Part shown: positions 22,750 to 33,700 of the stretch, piece after piece | Numbering within the stretch: position 1 is the stretch's first letter | How the letters are laid out: each line of letters begins with the position of its first letter | Source: Smittium culicis | Lineage: Eukaryota > Kickxellomycota > Harpellomycetes > Harpellales > Legeriomycetaceae | NCBI GenBank assembly: GCA_001970855.1 | Contig: LSSN01005344.1 | Coordinates: 1 to 41,207 of the forward strand | DNA: 41,207 nt | Reading direction: 5' to 3' | The notes under the pieces: generated by a model | Databases searched by the model: none | What the model saw: only the letters and a program-made list of their open reading frames with translations | What the model was told of the DNA's origin: nothing | Made by a program: the position numbers and the translations under genes

Positions 22750-24771
22750 TCAAAGCTTGCTTTTGATTGATTTAGAGTTTTCGATATCACGTAGAGTACG
22801 TCTGAGGATTTTTCCAGACAGAGTTTTAGGTATAGAGCTAATGAATTCAACACCGCCTCTGAGCTGTTTGTGGTTAGCGACTCTAGACTTTACCCAATTG
22901 ACGATTTGATTTTCAAGATATTGGTTAGGGGAGTGGGATGCAGATTTTTTGAGGACGATGAATGCTTTGGGAACTTCTGTGGCCATGCTGTGGTTGTATG
23001 AGCCAACAACGGCGACGTCGTCAACAAGGTCGTTGGACAAGAGGAGAGATTCGAGTTCAGCGGGGGCTACTTGGAAGCCCTTATACTTGATTAATTCTTT
23101 TAAACGGTCAATGACATAGAGATTAGAGTCTGAGTCGAAGTACCCTATATCTCCGGTGTGTAGGAAATTATCGCTGTCGATTGTATTCATGGTTGCCTCT
23201 TTGTTGTTCAAGTAACCGCCGCCCATGATATTGGGGCCCTTGAAGCAGAGTTCACCTATTTGATTGTGCGAAAGGGTGAGTCCAGTTTCGGTGCTAATAA
23301 CTTTAGCAATAACGTTGCATGTCAACTTTCCGTTTGATATATGAGGCTTTTTAGAAGTTATCAATCTACTCCCGTTATTTGATACTGTGACCGCAGGGCT
23401 CGTCTCGGTAGTTCCATAAATTTCAGCGACTTTGACGTCATACTTTGCACATAACTTGAGCTCGATTTCTTGACTTAGTGGAGCAGCAGCAGTCATGATA
23501 TACTCGATTGAAGAGAGGTCGAATTTGTCGGCAATTGGGTCGTTTACTAGCCGAATAATCATGGGCGGGACCATATGCGCAAGAGTTATTCTGTGCTCTT
23601 GGATGGTATTCAAGTAAGCTTCAAGCTCGAATTTTGGCAGAGAGACTATTCCAACAGCCTAAATATTAATGTACACGGTAGATTGGATATATTAACGATA
23701 TTTATGAACAATACATTAAATAAATTGTAATCTTTAATATAAATTGCTAGAAATGCTGAGTGGGTGAATGGAGTGATATGTACAGAACTATAGTTTTAGA
23801 ACAGAGAAAATAAAAAATAAAAAAAAGAACTTACGTTTGCAAGGCCAACGCAAGTGATAATAACCAGGCCATAAATGTGGTAGTATGGAAGAACAGCAAG
23901 GAATTTCGGGCGGTTGCTTCTGGTGGCGGACAACCAGCCATTGATTTTCGAAGGTACGGATATTTGGATAGTGTTGGCGACAATATTGTAATGAGATAAC
24001 ACGACGCCCTTTGGAAAACCTAGTAGCATATAAATTTTAGATCACTATTCAGCCAGATTTAATTGTATAATTCGTACGCTAAATAAAATTTCTTTTATGG
24101 CGAATTTATAATGAGATATATAAAATTAGAACTGAAATTAAACCTGTTGTTCCGGAAGAGTATGGCAAAAACGCAGTTTTTCGTTTTGCAGATTCGAGGC
24201 TATTGATAGTAAATCTCTTATAAGGAGCCTTTGAAGGTAAGCTTTTTATTCCAACGACTCCGCCTGAGATGTTATTCTGAAGGGGCTGACTATTTTCAGG
24301 CTCGGTATCTAGGAGGACGATATTTTGAGTGGGGATATGTGCTCCAGATATTGATATGGCATCCAGCACTATCGGCAGGAGCTCCGATTTAGTGAAGACG
24401 TACTTTGCAGCCGAATCTTTTATTTGGAAGGCCAGCTCTTTGCTCGTACTTGTTGGATTAGCTAGTGTTACAATGGCGCCTATCAAAAGCGAGGAAAAAA
24501 TCGTTTGTGTGTACTGCAGGCTGTTCGTCGAGAAAATCAGAACAGTGTTGTCGACTTGTATGTTTAAGGTATTTTGGAAGCCCGAAGCAAGATCCATACA
24601 GCTATTCTCAAGCTCATGGATGGTCAGACTCTCGCGAGTCGACTGGTCGAACACAGCATACTCATTCATAAACTTTTTTTCGCCTGCAGATTTCTTACCC
24701 TCACTAAAGATATATGAGGCTACATCTACTGCAGGTATGTGTTGATCAGGCAGCTCGCTTCTGAAAATCAT
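22750..24771 (-). CDS. Peroxisomal 4-coumarate:CoA ligase-like acyl-CoA synthetase, three exons
   Basis: Exons on the complement are 24771-24144, 24019-23835 and 23658-22750, encoding 573 aa. The ANL adenylation fold is complete: P-loop LPYSSGTTGFPKG (about 202-214, split by intron 1), LPYYHIYG, the hinge-side motif EIYGTTETSP (YGTTE at 352-356), HTGDIGYFD (Asp441), RLKELIKYKG (Arg456), and C-terminal SGKILRR with catalytic Lys554. The enzyme activates a carboxylic acid as acyl-AMP and transfers it to CoA. The C-terminus is SKL, a canonical PTS1, so it should act in the peroxisome matrix. In fungi such 4CL-like enzymes may accept medium-chain, phenylpropanoid or phenylacetic acids; the substrate cannot be read from sequence. 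The next gene upstream on the same strand is a peroxisomal acyl-CoA thioesterase. Confidence 0.96.
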
Positions 24772-25746
24772 TTTATTTTTTTTTATACTTTTACAAGGAT
24801 TCGTTTTTTCAAGATTTATGAATAAAAATATATATAAGAGATATTTTGCTATAGTTTAGTTTAAAAAGACTAAGAGGATTTAAGAAATGGGAGCAGCTAC
24901 AAGGAATATATACTTAAAATAAAAACGTGACTCCTTCATAGCTTATTTATATGGGAGAAGTTAAGGGTTTTATTTGTTTGTGTGTTTGATAATTAACAGT
25001 GTCTCATATCTTCAACAATTAACCAGGATTTCTTTGTTATGAGTTTTTAAAACTGCGTAAAGAAACGGAGTTTAAGGGGGGGGAGGGGGATTGTGAGGAG
25101 GTTATGCTGATGGTATGACTATGAACGTAAATAAGAGAATTAAGGGGAGTGAAAGTATGGACGAAATTATTTCCATTTCCAACAAATACATATAGATGGT
25201 CAGCAAGTCAATGAATTTTTAAACATTTGTTTGTTGCTAATAATTTTTTTTTTCTAACAACTTGAATTTAAATGCAAATTCATGAATAGTTTGGATTTTA
25301 GAAATTTTTTTTTTTTTTGAACGAGAAATTTTCGATATGAAATTGAAACATTTTTACGGTTTTTGTATATTTATTATGCAAGCATTAAGAATAAACGATT
25401 GTGAAAATCTATTAGTTTAAAATATGGAATGATGAGCTAGCTGTGGAATTTGAAGAAATATAGTACTGAGAATCACTACAAGGATAGTTTAGTATTTTTT
25501 CGTCATTATTTGATTACTGCCAGAAGCTAAAAAAAAATGCTAATAATAATAATAATAATATATGTATAATATGAAAATATTTTTTGTTCAGAGTCACTAC
25601 TGTAAACAAGTAAATGTATTTGATTAAGAATATAAAAAAGAATTATGGTGTTAAGAGAGAGCGAAGTAGATATGAAAGGATTAAAAAAAAAAAAGTGAGG
25701 TGTGAAGAGTACAAGAATAAATGTGGGCAAGTTGGAAAAAAAAAAG
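24772..25746. other. Intergenic between the two peroxisomal genes
   Basis: These 975 bases hold the ligase promoter and the thioesterase 3' end. The G-rich block on the + strand at 25075-25089 is the only GC-rich part. A 67-codon F/I-rich frame near 25527-25730 is low-complexity and not regarded as coding. Confidence 0.5.
25071..25090 (-). promoter_or_regulatory. C-rich motif upstream of the acyl-CoA ligase
   Basis: On the coding strand of the ligase this reads CCCCCTCCCCCCCCTTAAA, 300 bases before the ATG. Nearly the same string, CCTCCCCCCCTTAAA, lies upstream of ATG2 in the same orientation. It may be a shared regulatory site. CCCCT is the yeast stress-response core, but binding here is inferred. 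Confidence 0.45.
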
Positions 25747-27339
25747 TTATAGTTTGGAAGCTAGTTTAGAGTTAGAGAACTGGGGTGGAGTACTTGTGAA
25801 TATCATAGGCTTTGGTGGAGGTTCATCAGGGTTTGTGGGAGAGGATCTAATAAGTCCTTCTTGGGATACAGAAGCGACCATAATACCACGATGGTCATAA
25901 ACTCTTCCGAACACCAACCCTTTGTTGAGAGCAAATCTAGGAGATTCGAGCTCATATATGAGCCATTTATCGATTCGGAAATCAGAATGGAACCAAACGG
26001 CATGGTCTAGGGAAACCATCATGTCGACCTTGTTCTTACCATAGTTTTTGCCATAAAAGTGCGGGTGATTGACAGTAGAAAGCAGCCTGTGATCAGTTAT
26101 ATACGCAAGCAAACATTGGTGTAGTTGAGGCATAAGTTCATCTAGGTTGTTAGTTATCTTGAACCACCATATATTGTACGGGAGGACAATGTCATCATCT
26201 TTGAATCCCTGAGGGTTTTTACCTCTGGTCTTTGCAGAGATAACTGATGGTTCCATCAAGTTTGTAGATTTTCTTACATCTTTGTTTTTAGGGATGGCCA
26301 TACATGTTGCCAACTCCAAATTATCATATTTATCAGATCCTAGTGCAGAATTTATATGGCTTGAGTTGAATATTTGGTTTACTCTACTTAACTCGGTTTT
26401 ATCAAAGCTATATTCAGGCGATTCAGTTTGAGGAATAGAGAACTGTAATTAATGAAATATAATCGGTTAGAAGAGATATAACTTGGATATCAAGCAATAA
26501 ACATGTATAAGAGCTAAGAGCAGTTTTAGTTACTAATAGGGAAAGCGAAAAATATAAGTAGAAGGTAATGAATATAAAAGGGAGTACCTGATGCTCGATA
26601 TTTGAAGATTCGATAACTTGAAAACTGCAAGACATTGAAAATATAATTCTTCCTTTTTGTCTTGCTAAAACTGTTCTAGAAGAAAACGATCTTCCTGGAT
26701 AGCAAATATTAATAAAAATTTAAAATTTTAGTTTCAAGTAAAGAATATAAAGCAGGATAAAAGACAATAAAAAATTTAAAATACCATCGCGAATTCGCTC
26801 GACGTGATAATAAATTGGTTCGTTTTGTTTTCCAGCAAGCAAGAAGTACGAGTGTAGAGACTATATCGATTTAAAAAATACTTTTATGAAGGGTGAACGA
26901 AGCTTATTTCAATTACTGCCAAGTAAACGCAGAATGATAAACTAAAAGGAGAATAAATTACATGAACTATGAATTCGGGGCTAACAGTGAGTATAGCGGC
27001 TGCTAAAGCTTGAGCGACTACTTGACCTCCTATAAATTACAAAGAAGAGAGATGAGTGATATTGGGTATTCTAAATAACTAGTAAATATTTTGCTGTTTA
27101 TAAGCTTCAAAATACTTACCAAAGACTCCTCGGGCGCCTTTAGGAATCCAGATAACGTTAGTGAAGAAAATGTCCTTATCTTCGTGCTCTATTGAAGTTG
27201 AGTAAAATTAAAAGAATATGTTTAGTGAATTAATTTAGTTGAAGTGGTTAATAAAAGTAGTTCGGGCAGAAATGAATTTAGGGAATAGCTTACCGTTGAG
27301 GTAAAAGTATCTGTGAATTTGTGCTTTGATTATTTCCAT
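25747..27339 (-). CDS. TES1: Peroxisomal acyl-CoA thioesterase, TesB/ACOT8/Tes1 type, six exons
   Basis: Exons on the complement are 27339-27294, 27188-27120, 27029-26962, 26860-26785, 26694-26588 and 26442-25747, all frame-consistent, encoding 353 aa (yeast Tes1 349, human ACOT8 319). Two hot-dog domains are visible. The first holds GVFGGQVVAQALAAA, VHSLHSYFLLAGK, YHVERIRDGRSFSSRTV and FSMSCSFQV. The second holds LAYITDHRLL, SLDHAVWFHSDFRIDKWLIY, GLVFGRVYD and VSQEGLIR. Asp240, Ser266 and Gln316 fall at the positions of the TesB Asp-Thr-Gln triad, with the same 50-residue spacing between the last two. The enzyme cleaves acyl-CoA to free acid and CoA. The C-terminus ASKL is a PTS1, so it acts in peroxisomes. 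It lies in tandem with a PTS1-bearing acyl-CoA ligase 975 bases downstream. The 46-nt first exon fixes the start at MEIIKAQIHRYF. Confidence 0.96.
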
Positions 27340-29594
27340 TGTAAGTTATACCATAAGTCTGTTATATTGTTTTCTTTAAAAGCAAAGTTTTGGTTTTTCA
27401 AATTTCAGATTTCAAAAGAGGAAAAAGGAGAGTATTTAACATTCTGGGTTATTGGTAGCTCAGAAAAAAAAAGGGAATTTTCCAAAACAATCAGTCTAAG
27501 AGAATTGGTAAGAGCAATAAAACAAGTGCTATTACCTCATAGACAGATAAAAAAAAAAAACCTGAAAGTGTAGATAAAAAACCGGGCTAATAATCACTCC
27601 TAAATCGACACAGTAAGACGTTGCCCTCAATTGATTCTTTCTTTTTTTTTTTTGTATTTTCTACTCTTATATGTGCCAAAATAGAAATAAAAATAAAAAT
27701 AAAAACATGATAGTATATCATCAGCCAAAGCCATAATTTGCGACAACTATAGAAGCTTTTTGTTGATAGTAGAGATAAGTCTCCGTCAAATTTCCGGATA
27801 ATCCGACAACAACATATAAAAAAAAAAAAAAAAAGAAGCGAGTTTTATACTCAGGATTTAACAAGTCACATTTCTCATTATTTCTCGGTGGAAACTTTTG
27901 TTTAAATTCACGTTTGTGGTAATTTCTTATCCGCTTTCGCTGAATCAGAAAGAGATAATCATAAATCAAGACACAAATTATTCGCATAAAAGCATAATAG
28001 ATCATATAGAAAACAAATTTCTTTAAAAAGATGGGCGCTAAAAAAACCAAAATATCAATACTTTCAACAAAAGAGCTCAAAACAAAAAAGCATATACTTT
28101 ATTCTATTATAAAAACATTAGTACTGCTTTTTTAGACGACTTGTAAATATTATAGCAGTATAGGCAACAGGGTTTTTTAGTTACTACTGGTACTTAATTT
28201 CATCAGTGTAAAATCATTAATCTTGATACCTAGTTTCAGTCAACTGAGCAGCAAGTTAGAATGAAATAAAAAAATTTTATTTACGAAAATTAAAGAATAA
28301 AGTCTAATAGCAATTCATAGCTCTTACTTTTCAATACATAGTACTCAGGCATGTCGAATTGATATAGGAAAATAGCATTAAAATCCATGATTCATATCCA
28401 AGCTTCTATACTATAAAGCGGATTGGCCTTGAATACCTATACATTAACGCAATTATGACTAATATCACTTTAATTGATAAATTATAATATAATTACGAAT
28501 TGATACGAATCTCAAATTCGATAAGGATTTAACGCCATATGCTATTTGTAATTTTGTAGATAATCCTCATCTCAGTCAAAAATATAGAAACAACAATCTG
28601 TATAATCGCTTTAAATGACATATCCATATCGAAACTCGTTTATGATTAGCTTATCGATAATTTTATACTTTCTGTTTAAAAACCATCAAGCTCATTTAAG
28701 GCATATGGAATTGCCAATATTTATAGTATCTTTGATAAAAATATTTAACATATGATTAAATTTAATATTTTTTTTTGTGCCTATTCCTAAAATATAGGAT
28801 TGGTGATATCTATAAGAGGCAAAACTATCTATCCAAGAGTTTATTATTAGTATATTTTCCTTTTTAATTATTTTTGATTCTAGAAAAAGTTTAATAGTGT
28901 TTAGAAAAACAGTATTATTGATTGGTTTATCAGGTTAAGGATTGAATTGGTGAACGCCTGCTGTACTGATTTATAAACTAAATAAAATCACTAATTAAAA
29001 ACTCGTGACTCGGTTTAGAATTTACAAAAATTTTTAATGTTAATAGAGTTAAAAATTGAAGTATACATACGTATAGTTCAATCTTGTAGCGAATAAACAT
29101 TTCATAGCTTGGAAATTTTGCAAACTTGGGGATTAGATTTTAAAATTTTTAAATTAATGAAGAATTTATAATTTAATGGTTTTTATTTTTTGAGTTTGTA
29201 CATTTTATAAAAAAAAAAAAAGTTAATAATGAGCGTGATGTTTTTATATTGCATAAAAATACATTATTGTATAGATATATATATATATTTGTAGAGTGGT
29301 TGTATATTTTGTAATATATTTTTATATTAAAGTGCAACTGTATTGAGAATTTGAAAAAAAAAAAAAAGAATTGGAAGCTACTTGATGTTTTATCATATTT
29401 CTTGCAATAATTAACTAATTTGTGTCAATTACTTGGTTGTAAAATATTCAAGCCAAAAAAGAAATATATAATCTACTGATATTCTTAGTTATTGCATATC
29501 CGTGATTTTTTTTAACGTGTTTAAGAAAAAGGAGTATGATTAATTATGTTCTTTTTTATGTGGATCATATTGAATTTTATCACAAATCCCAAGT

Positions 29595-29649
29595 TATGAT
29601 TTTTCTATATGATTTACATTTTGTATCTAAATCATATAGAAAAATCGTA
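29595..29649. repeat. Long near-perfect inverted repeat (22-bp stem, 11-base loop)
   Basis: GATTTTTCTATATGATTTA (29598-29616) is followed by an 11-base loop and its exact reverse complement (29628-29646). Two more A:T pairs extend it beyond one T:G mismatch. No gene end is adjacent. It could be a small folded RNA, a miniature element or a cruciform-forming site. Confidence 0.8.
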
Positions 29650-29820
29650 TTATAGATTCAGTAAAGAAACGGCCTTAAAGAGTAGTAGTAATTGATTAAT
29701 TACTAAATTAAGTAAGCAGAGTTATCAGGATACGAAGTATTGATAATAATTGAAATGAGAAGGGATTGGGCAACAAAAGAGTAGCATGTAAAATATTCTA
29801 GCATCTATTTAGTATAAATA

Positions 29821-30395
29821 TTAATAGGAGGATGGATATATAATCGATATAACAGGTACCTTAAATGTATCTTTATGGATTACATCCTCTCTCTGTATGT
29901 ACCAGTTCATGGTCATATATTTAAAGGCAATATTTTTATTTCTAATAACGTGAGAGTCATTATTGATTGCGTATTTTGCAAGAGTCATTAGCGTAATTTT
30001 TTTTTTTCATTGCGAATACCACAGTTGTTTACTGAGCTAATATACTCAGAAATGAATTTCCTGCTTTTTTTTCTATGTTTAGCAAATACCATAGTTTATT
30101 TATTAATTTTTTTTTTTTTTGGAGCGTTCCTGTAGCAGGCATCGTCGATTGGGCATTTATCATGAAGTCCAAAGACAAAGACCAATAGGAATTAGACTGG
30201 AGAGAATCGTGACCTGTTTTGAAAAATAAAATAAAAAAAAGCAAGTAAACGCCGCTGAAAAAATTCCCAATAAGGAAAATTATACTGGCCCATAAGGAAA
30301 AACACAAGATTTCGTTTAATTTCTTTTTATTTTCTTTTTTTTTTTACTAGTTTTATCGAATTAAGAGCCCATTTTAAGCGTACAAGTCATATAAA
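29821..30395 (-). other. Coding-like segments, no assembled gene
   Basis: On the complement, one segment (about 30228-30120) reads HDSLQSNSYWSLSLDFMINA and continues STMPATGT, directly after a CAAAACAG acceptor. Using a GTATAA donor at about 30284 the frame can join to LNEILCFSLWA. A second open piece (30000-29821) reads ITLMTLAKYAINNDSHVIRN and later KYMTMNWYIQRED. Their residue composition is protein-like rather than low-complexity. I could not find an initiating ATG or a family. They may be exons of an unrecognised gene or chance. Confidence 0.2.
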
Positions 30396-30588
30396 AAAAA
30401 ATACTGCAAATAGCATTTCTAATATTTTTAGTGTTAAATTCCAGCAAATGAAATCGTAAATAAACGAACTGGAAAGTCAAGTCTTGTGTTTTAAAACCAA
30501 ATCCTTTTTTCTATATCTATAAAACTCGCACTCTAACTCTACTTTACTAATCTTCTTATGACTCTCTTATACCTGATATATTAATTAA

Positions 30589-30604
30589 CCTCCCCCCCTT
30601 AAAG
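30589..30604 (+). promoter_or_regulatory. C-rich motif upstream of ATG2
   Basis: CCTCCCCCCCTTAAAG lies 139 bases before the ATG2 start, on the coding strand, in otherwise A/T-rich and pyrimidine-rich promoter DNA. It nearly repeats the block upstream of the acyl-CoA ligase (7 versus 8 C before TTAAA). Confidence 0.45.
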
Positions 30605-30742
30605 CTCAGCCAGTTCTCTTCCATATAACAACAACCTTTATCTATTTATATTACCTATCCTCATTTACCATTCTCAATTTACATTTCTTCATATTCAACT
30701 CGAAAAGCTTTTAATTATCATTATATATAATATTGTAAACAA

Positions 30743-33700
30743 ATGTGGCCCTCTAACTGGGGCTTTAGTATATTCAATGAGAAAACTTCTCTCCAAAAAA
30801 GACTAGTTAAATTCATAATACAGAGAACAATAGGGAGATTCGTCAAAAATAACCTCGATTGGGATAAAGATTTAGACGTCCAAATAAGCAGCGGGATTTG
30901 TGTCCTCAAAAACGTAAAGCTCGATGAAGAGGCTATTAGTGAGCTACTCTCTAGCGCCCCCATTATTGTTAAAAGCGGAACTATATCCAAAATAACTGTA
31001 AGCATCTCATGGTCGCACTTGCTTTCCGGTGGTTGTAGAATAGACATTGAAGACCCAAAAATCGATTTTGATCTAATTGACTCGAAATCTTCTAATTTAA
31101 ACCCTCAGAATTTTCCAGGTGCATAAACTTTCATTCCATACCTTTTTTTTTATCACAATAATTTTTTAACCCTTGATATACTATTAAATTTTTCTTTTAG
31201 AATCCTACTTTACAGATGGTGGACAATCGATTTTGGACAGCTCTGTTTATATTGCTGATGACTTTCTAAAAGCTGAACTATTTAATAATAATCCTAAATC
31301 CAATACAGGTATCCTAAACCCAATCCCTGTTAATGACCGAATTGAAGACGACTCTAAACTAGATTTTTTTAGTGACGTTATAGATAAAATCATTTTTGGC
31401 ACGGACATTTTTATTAACAATGCAAAGTTTAATTTTAATTTCTCTCCGCGCAATCAGTCTAAATCACACCACTCCAATAAAACTTCTGATTCCCTCATAA
31501 GCAGTTTTATTCTACAGTTTTCTAAATTGTCCCTAACAAGCTACAGCCATCCAGTCTCTGAAAATGCCAATACCCCACCAAACTCAAAAAATTTTAATTT
31601 TGGTGAAACAAAATATAAATATGTAAATTTTGGGAAAATTGAAAAATGTATTTCTTTAGATAACTTTCGTGTATTATTAAAGCACCATTCAAAAAATTAC
31701 ACTTTGATTTCTATTCTTGACTCTCAACCCCAAGCAACGCTTACTTTATTCCACAAGCTTAAAGTCAGCCGCCTTGAACCTATTTATTTAAACGATCACT
31801 CTAGTGAACTTGGAATTTATAATGAAGACGAATTTTCTGTCCCCATGCCTGGCGAATTTAGAGACATTCAATACGAAAATACCAAGAATTCTAATAATGG
31901 CTCTGCAACAAGCATTAATCGTAATAATTCTAATCATAATGAATCCGATGATAAGCTAGAAAATAACAACCAAGATTTCTCTGAAGGATGGGAAATTGAC
32001 CTAAAAATAGGAACCGTAGCTGTTCTTTTAATTCCTGATATTATCGACGATTTATTATACTTTTCTGACATCATATCAAATTGGCTACATATTAAAAGCA
32101 AAACAGATGAAATTATTAAAAACTTTCAATCAAACCAATTTGCTTTCAATAGCTCCTCCCCCCCCGCCCCTGAGATCTCTTTTAAATCTCAACCCCCAAC
32201 TTCCTCTGTAGCTAAAAATTTATTCTCGGTGTCTATTTCTAAAACTATTTTCTGCCTCATTTCTCCAGACGCCGACTACATTAACCAGAATCTAATAAAC
32301 TCAAAAAAAGATTCCCTTTATACATGGGATTCAAACACCTCCTTTGATTCTCTAATGAAATTCCTTGTATCTTTCAAGCATTTAAGATTAGTTATTAGCG
32401 ACTTTAATATTAAAATCGATTTTACTCCCCAGCCTCTCGCTCAAGATGCTCTCGAAGTCCCTACTTCTACAAACAACTCCCGCGAAATAACAGAAACCTC
32501 TCCCTTTCTAGAATTCTCTGCTTCTAAGCTAGACATTGTAGAATATGACTTTTTACAAGATATCAGAAACTTTGACATTTTAAAATTAAATAAAAGTCTT
32601 TTTAGCCCCGATAGCAGTCCGGAAAACCTTGATATCAAAGGCTGGTTTTCCCATGAGTTCAAATCTGGAAGAGTAGACATTTCGCCAATTCAATTAGATA
32701 TAAGCTTAAAAATGCTTGATCGCTTTGAACCTTACAAAAACATCAATTTATCCTCTCAAGCCAAAAGCAAAAGCTCTAGCCTTAATAAAGTATCTAATAA
32801 GAACAGAGTTGGTACTTTAAAAAATCATAGACATGGTTACGCCAACCAGAACTTTGAAGGATCCTTCCCTGCTGATAACTGCGACGAAGATTCAGATTTT
32901 ATCACAAAAAACAACTCTGACACATTTATCCAAATTAATGATTATATAAACTCCGAATCGATATCTCGCACAAAAAAAATACGTATTCCAAATGAAAATT
33001 CTGCTCCAATTGAAACATCAACAACAAAATCTGAAGTATTTCTATCGTCTAAACTTATTAGACTATGCATAACTTTACCCTCAATCCATGATGATAATGA
33101 CCAAAACAATGAGTACATGAATCGATTAAAAAATATGGAAATTTACGATTTTTTAATAATAAACGAAAACGCTCCTAAAAAGCACGACTCCTCTAAATCT
33201 TCTGATAAAGTCTTGATTGTTGACTGGCTCGATGTTCAAATATACAAAACTAGCCGTGAAAATATTAGCAACGATATTTTATCAAAAGATAATAACAAAA
33301 CATCAAACTCTGGTGTCCGTTTTGAAAGCGGTCATCTTGATATATATCTGTTAAAAAGTGGAGCTAAAGAATTAAACTCTGATATACCACCTAAAAACTC
33401 AAACAGATTCTCGCCAGAGAATATGGTACTTGTTGCTTCAATTAATCCTGATAACTCGATAACTGGAAATGGAATACCAGATTTATCATTCCCATCGTTG
33501 GAAGTTACCCTTTTGCCTCAAAACTCTCAAAAATCAACTGCCTCTTCATCTAACAAAAACTCATTTCAATTTATTCCTCGCCCACCAGCATTAGTTGGTT
33601 TACAAGGATCAATTAGTCATGACGCAAAGTCGCGTCGCTCACTCGAAGCTGAAATGGACTCTAGTACCCACTATATGAAAAAATGTCTTGATCGAGCTCA

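Larger units (their letters stand above)
27340..30742. other. 3.4 kb span between the thioesterase and ATG2 starts
   Basis: Two genes diverge across this span, so both promoters are inside. No assignable gene was found. A 119-codon complement frame at 27721-28080 lacks an ATG start and includes a poly-Phe run from T16, and a possible set of exons lies at 29821-30395 on the complement. A strong hairpin is at 29595-29649 and a C-rich block at 30589-30603. The remainder is very A/T-rich. Confidence 0.5.

Noticed and set aside
24329..24745. 138-codon + frame across the acyl-CoA ligase
   Set aside because: It is the antisense of ligase exon 1 and shows no independent support.
25527..25730. 67-codon complement frame rich in Phe and Ile
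   Set aside because: It is a low-complexity translation of A/T repeats in an intergenic region.
27313..27573. 86-codon + frame next to the thioesterase start
   Set aside because: It overlaps antisense to thioesterase exon 1 and its promoter, has a basic low-complexity end, and no family match.
30721..31047. 108-codon complement frame at the start of ATG2
   Set aside because: It is antisense to the chorein domain exon, whose identity is clear.
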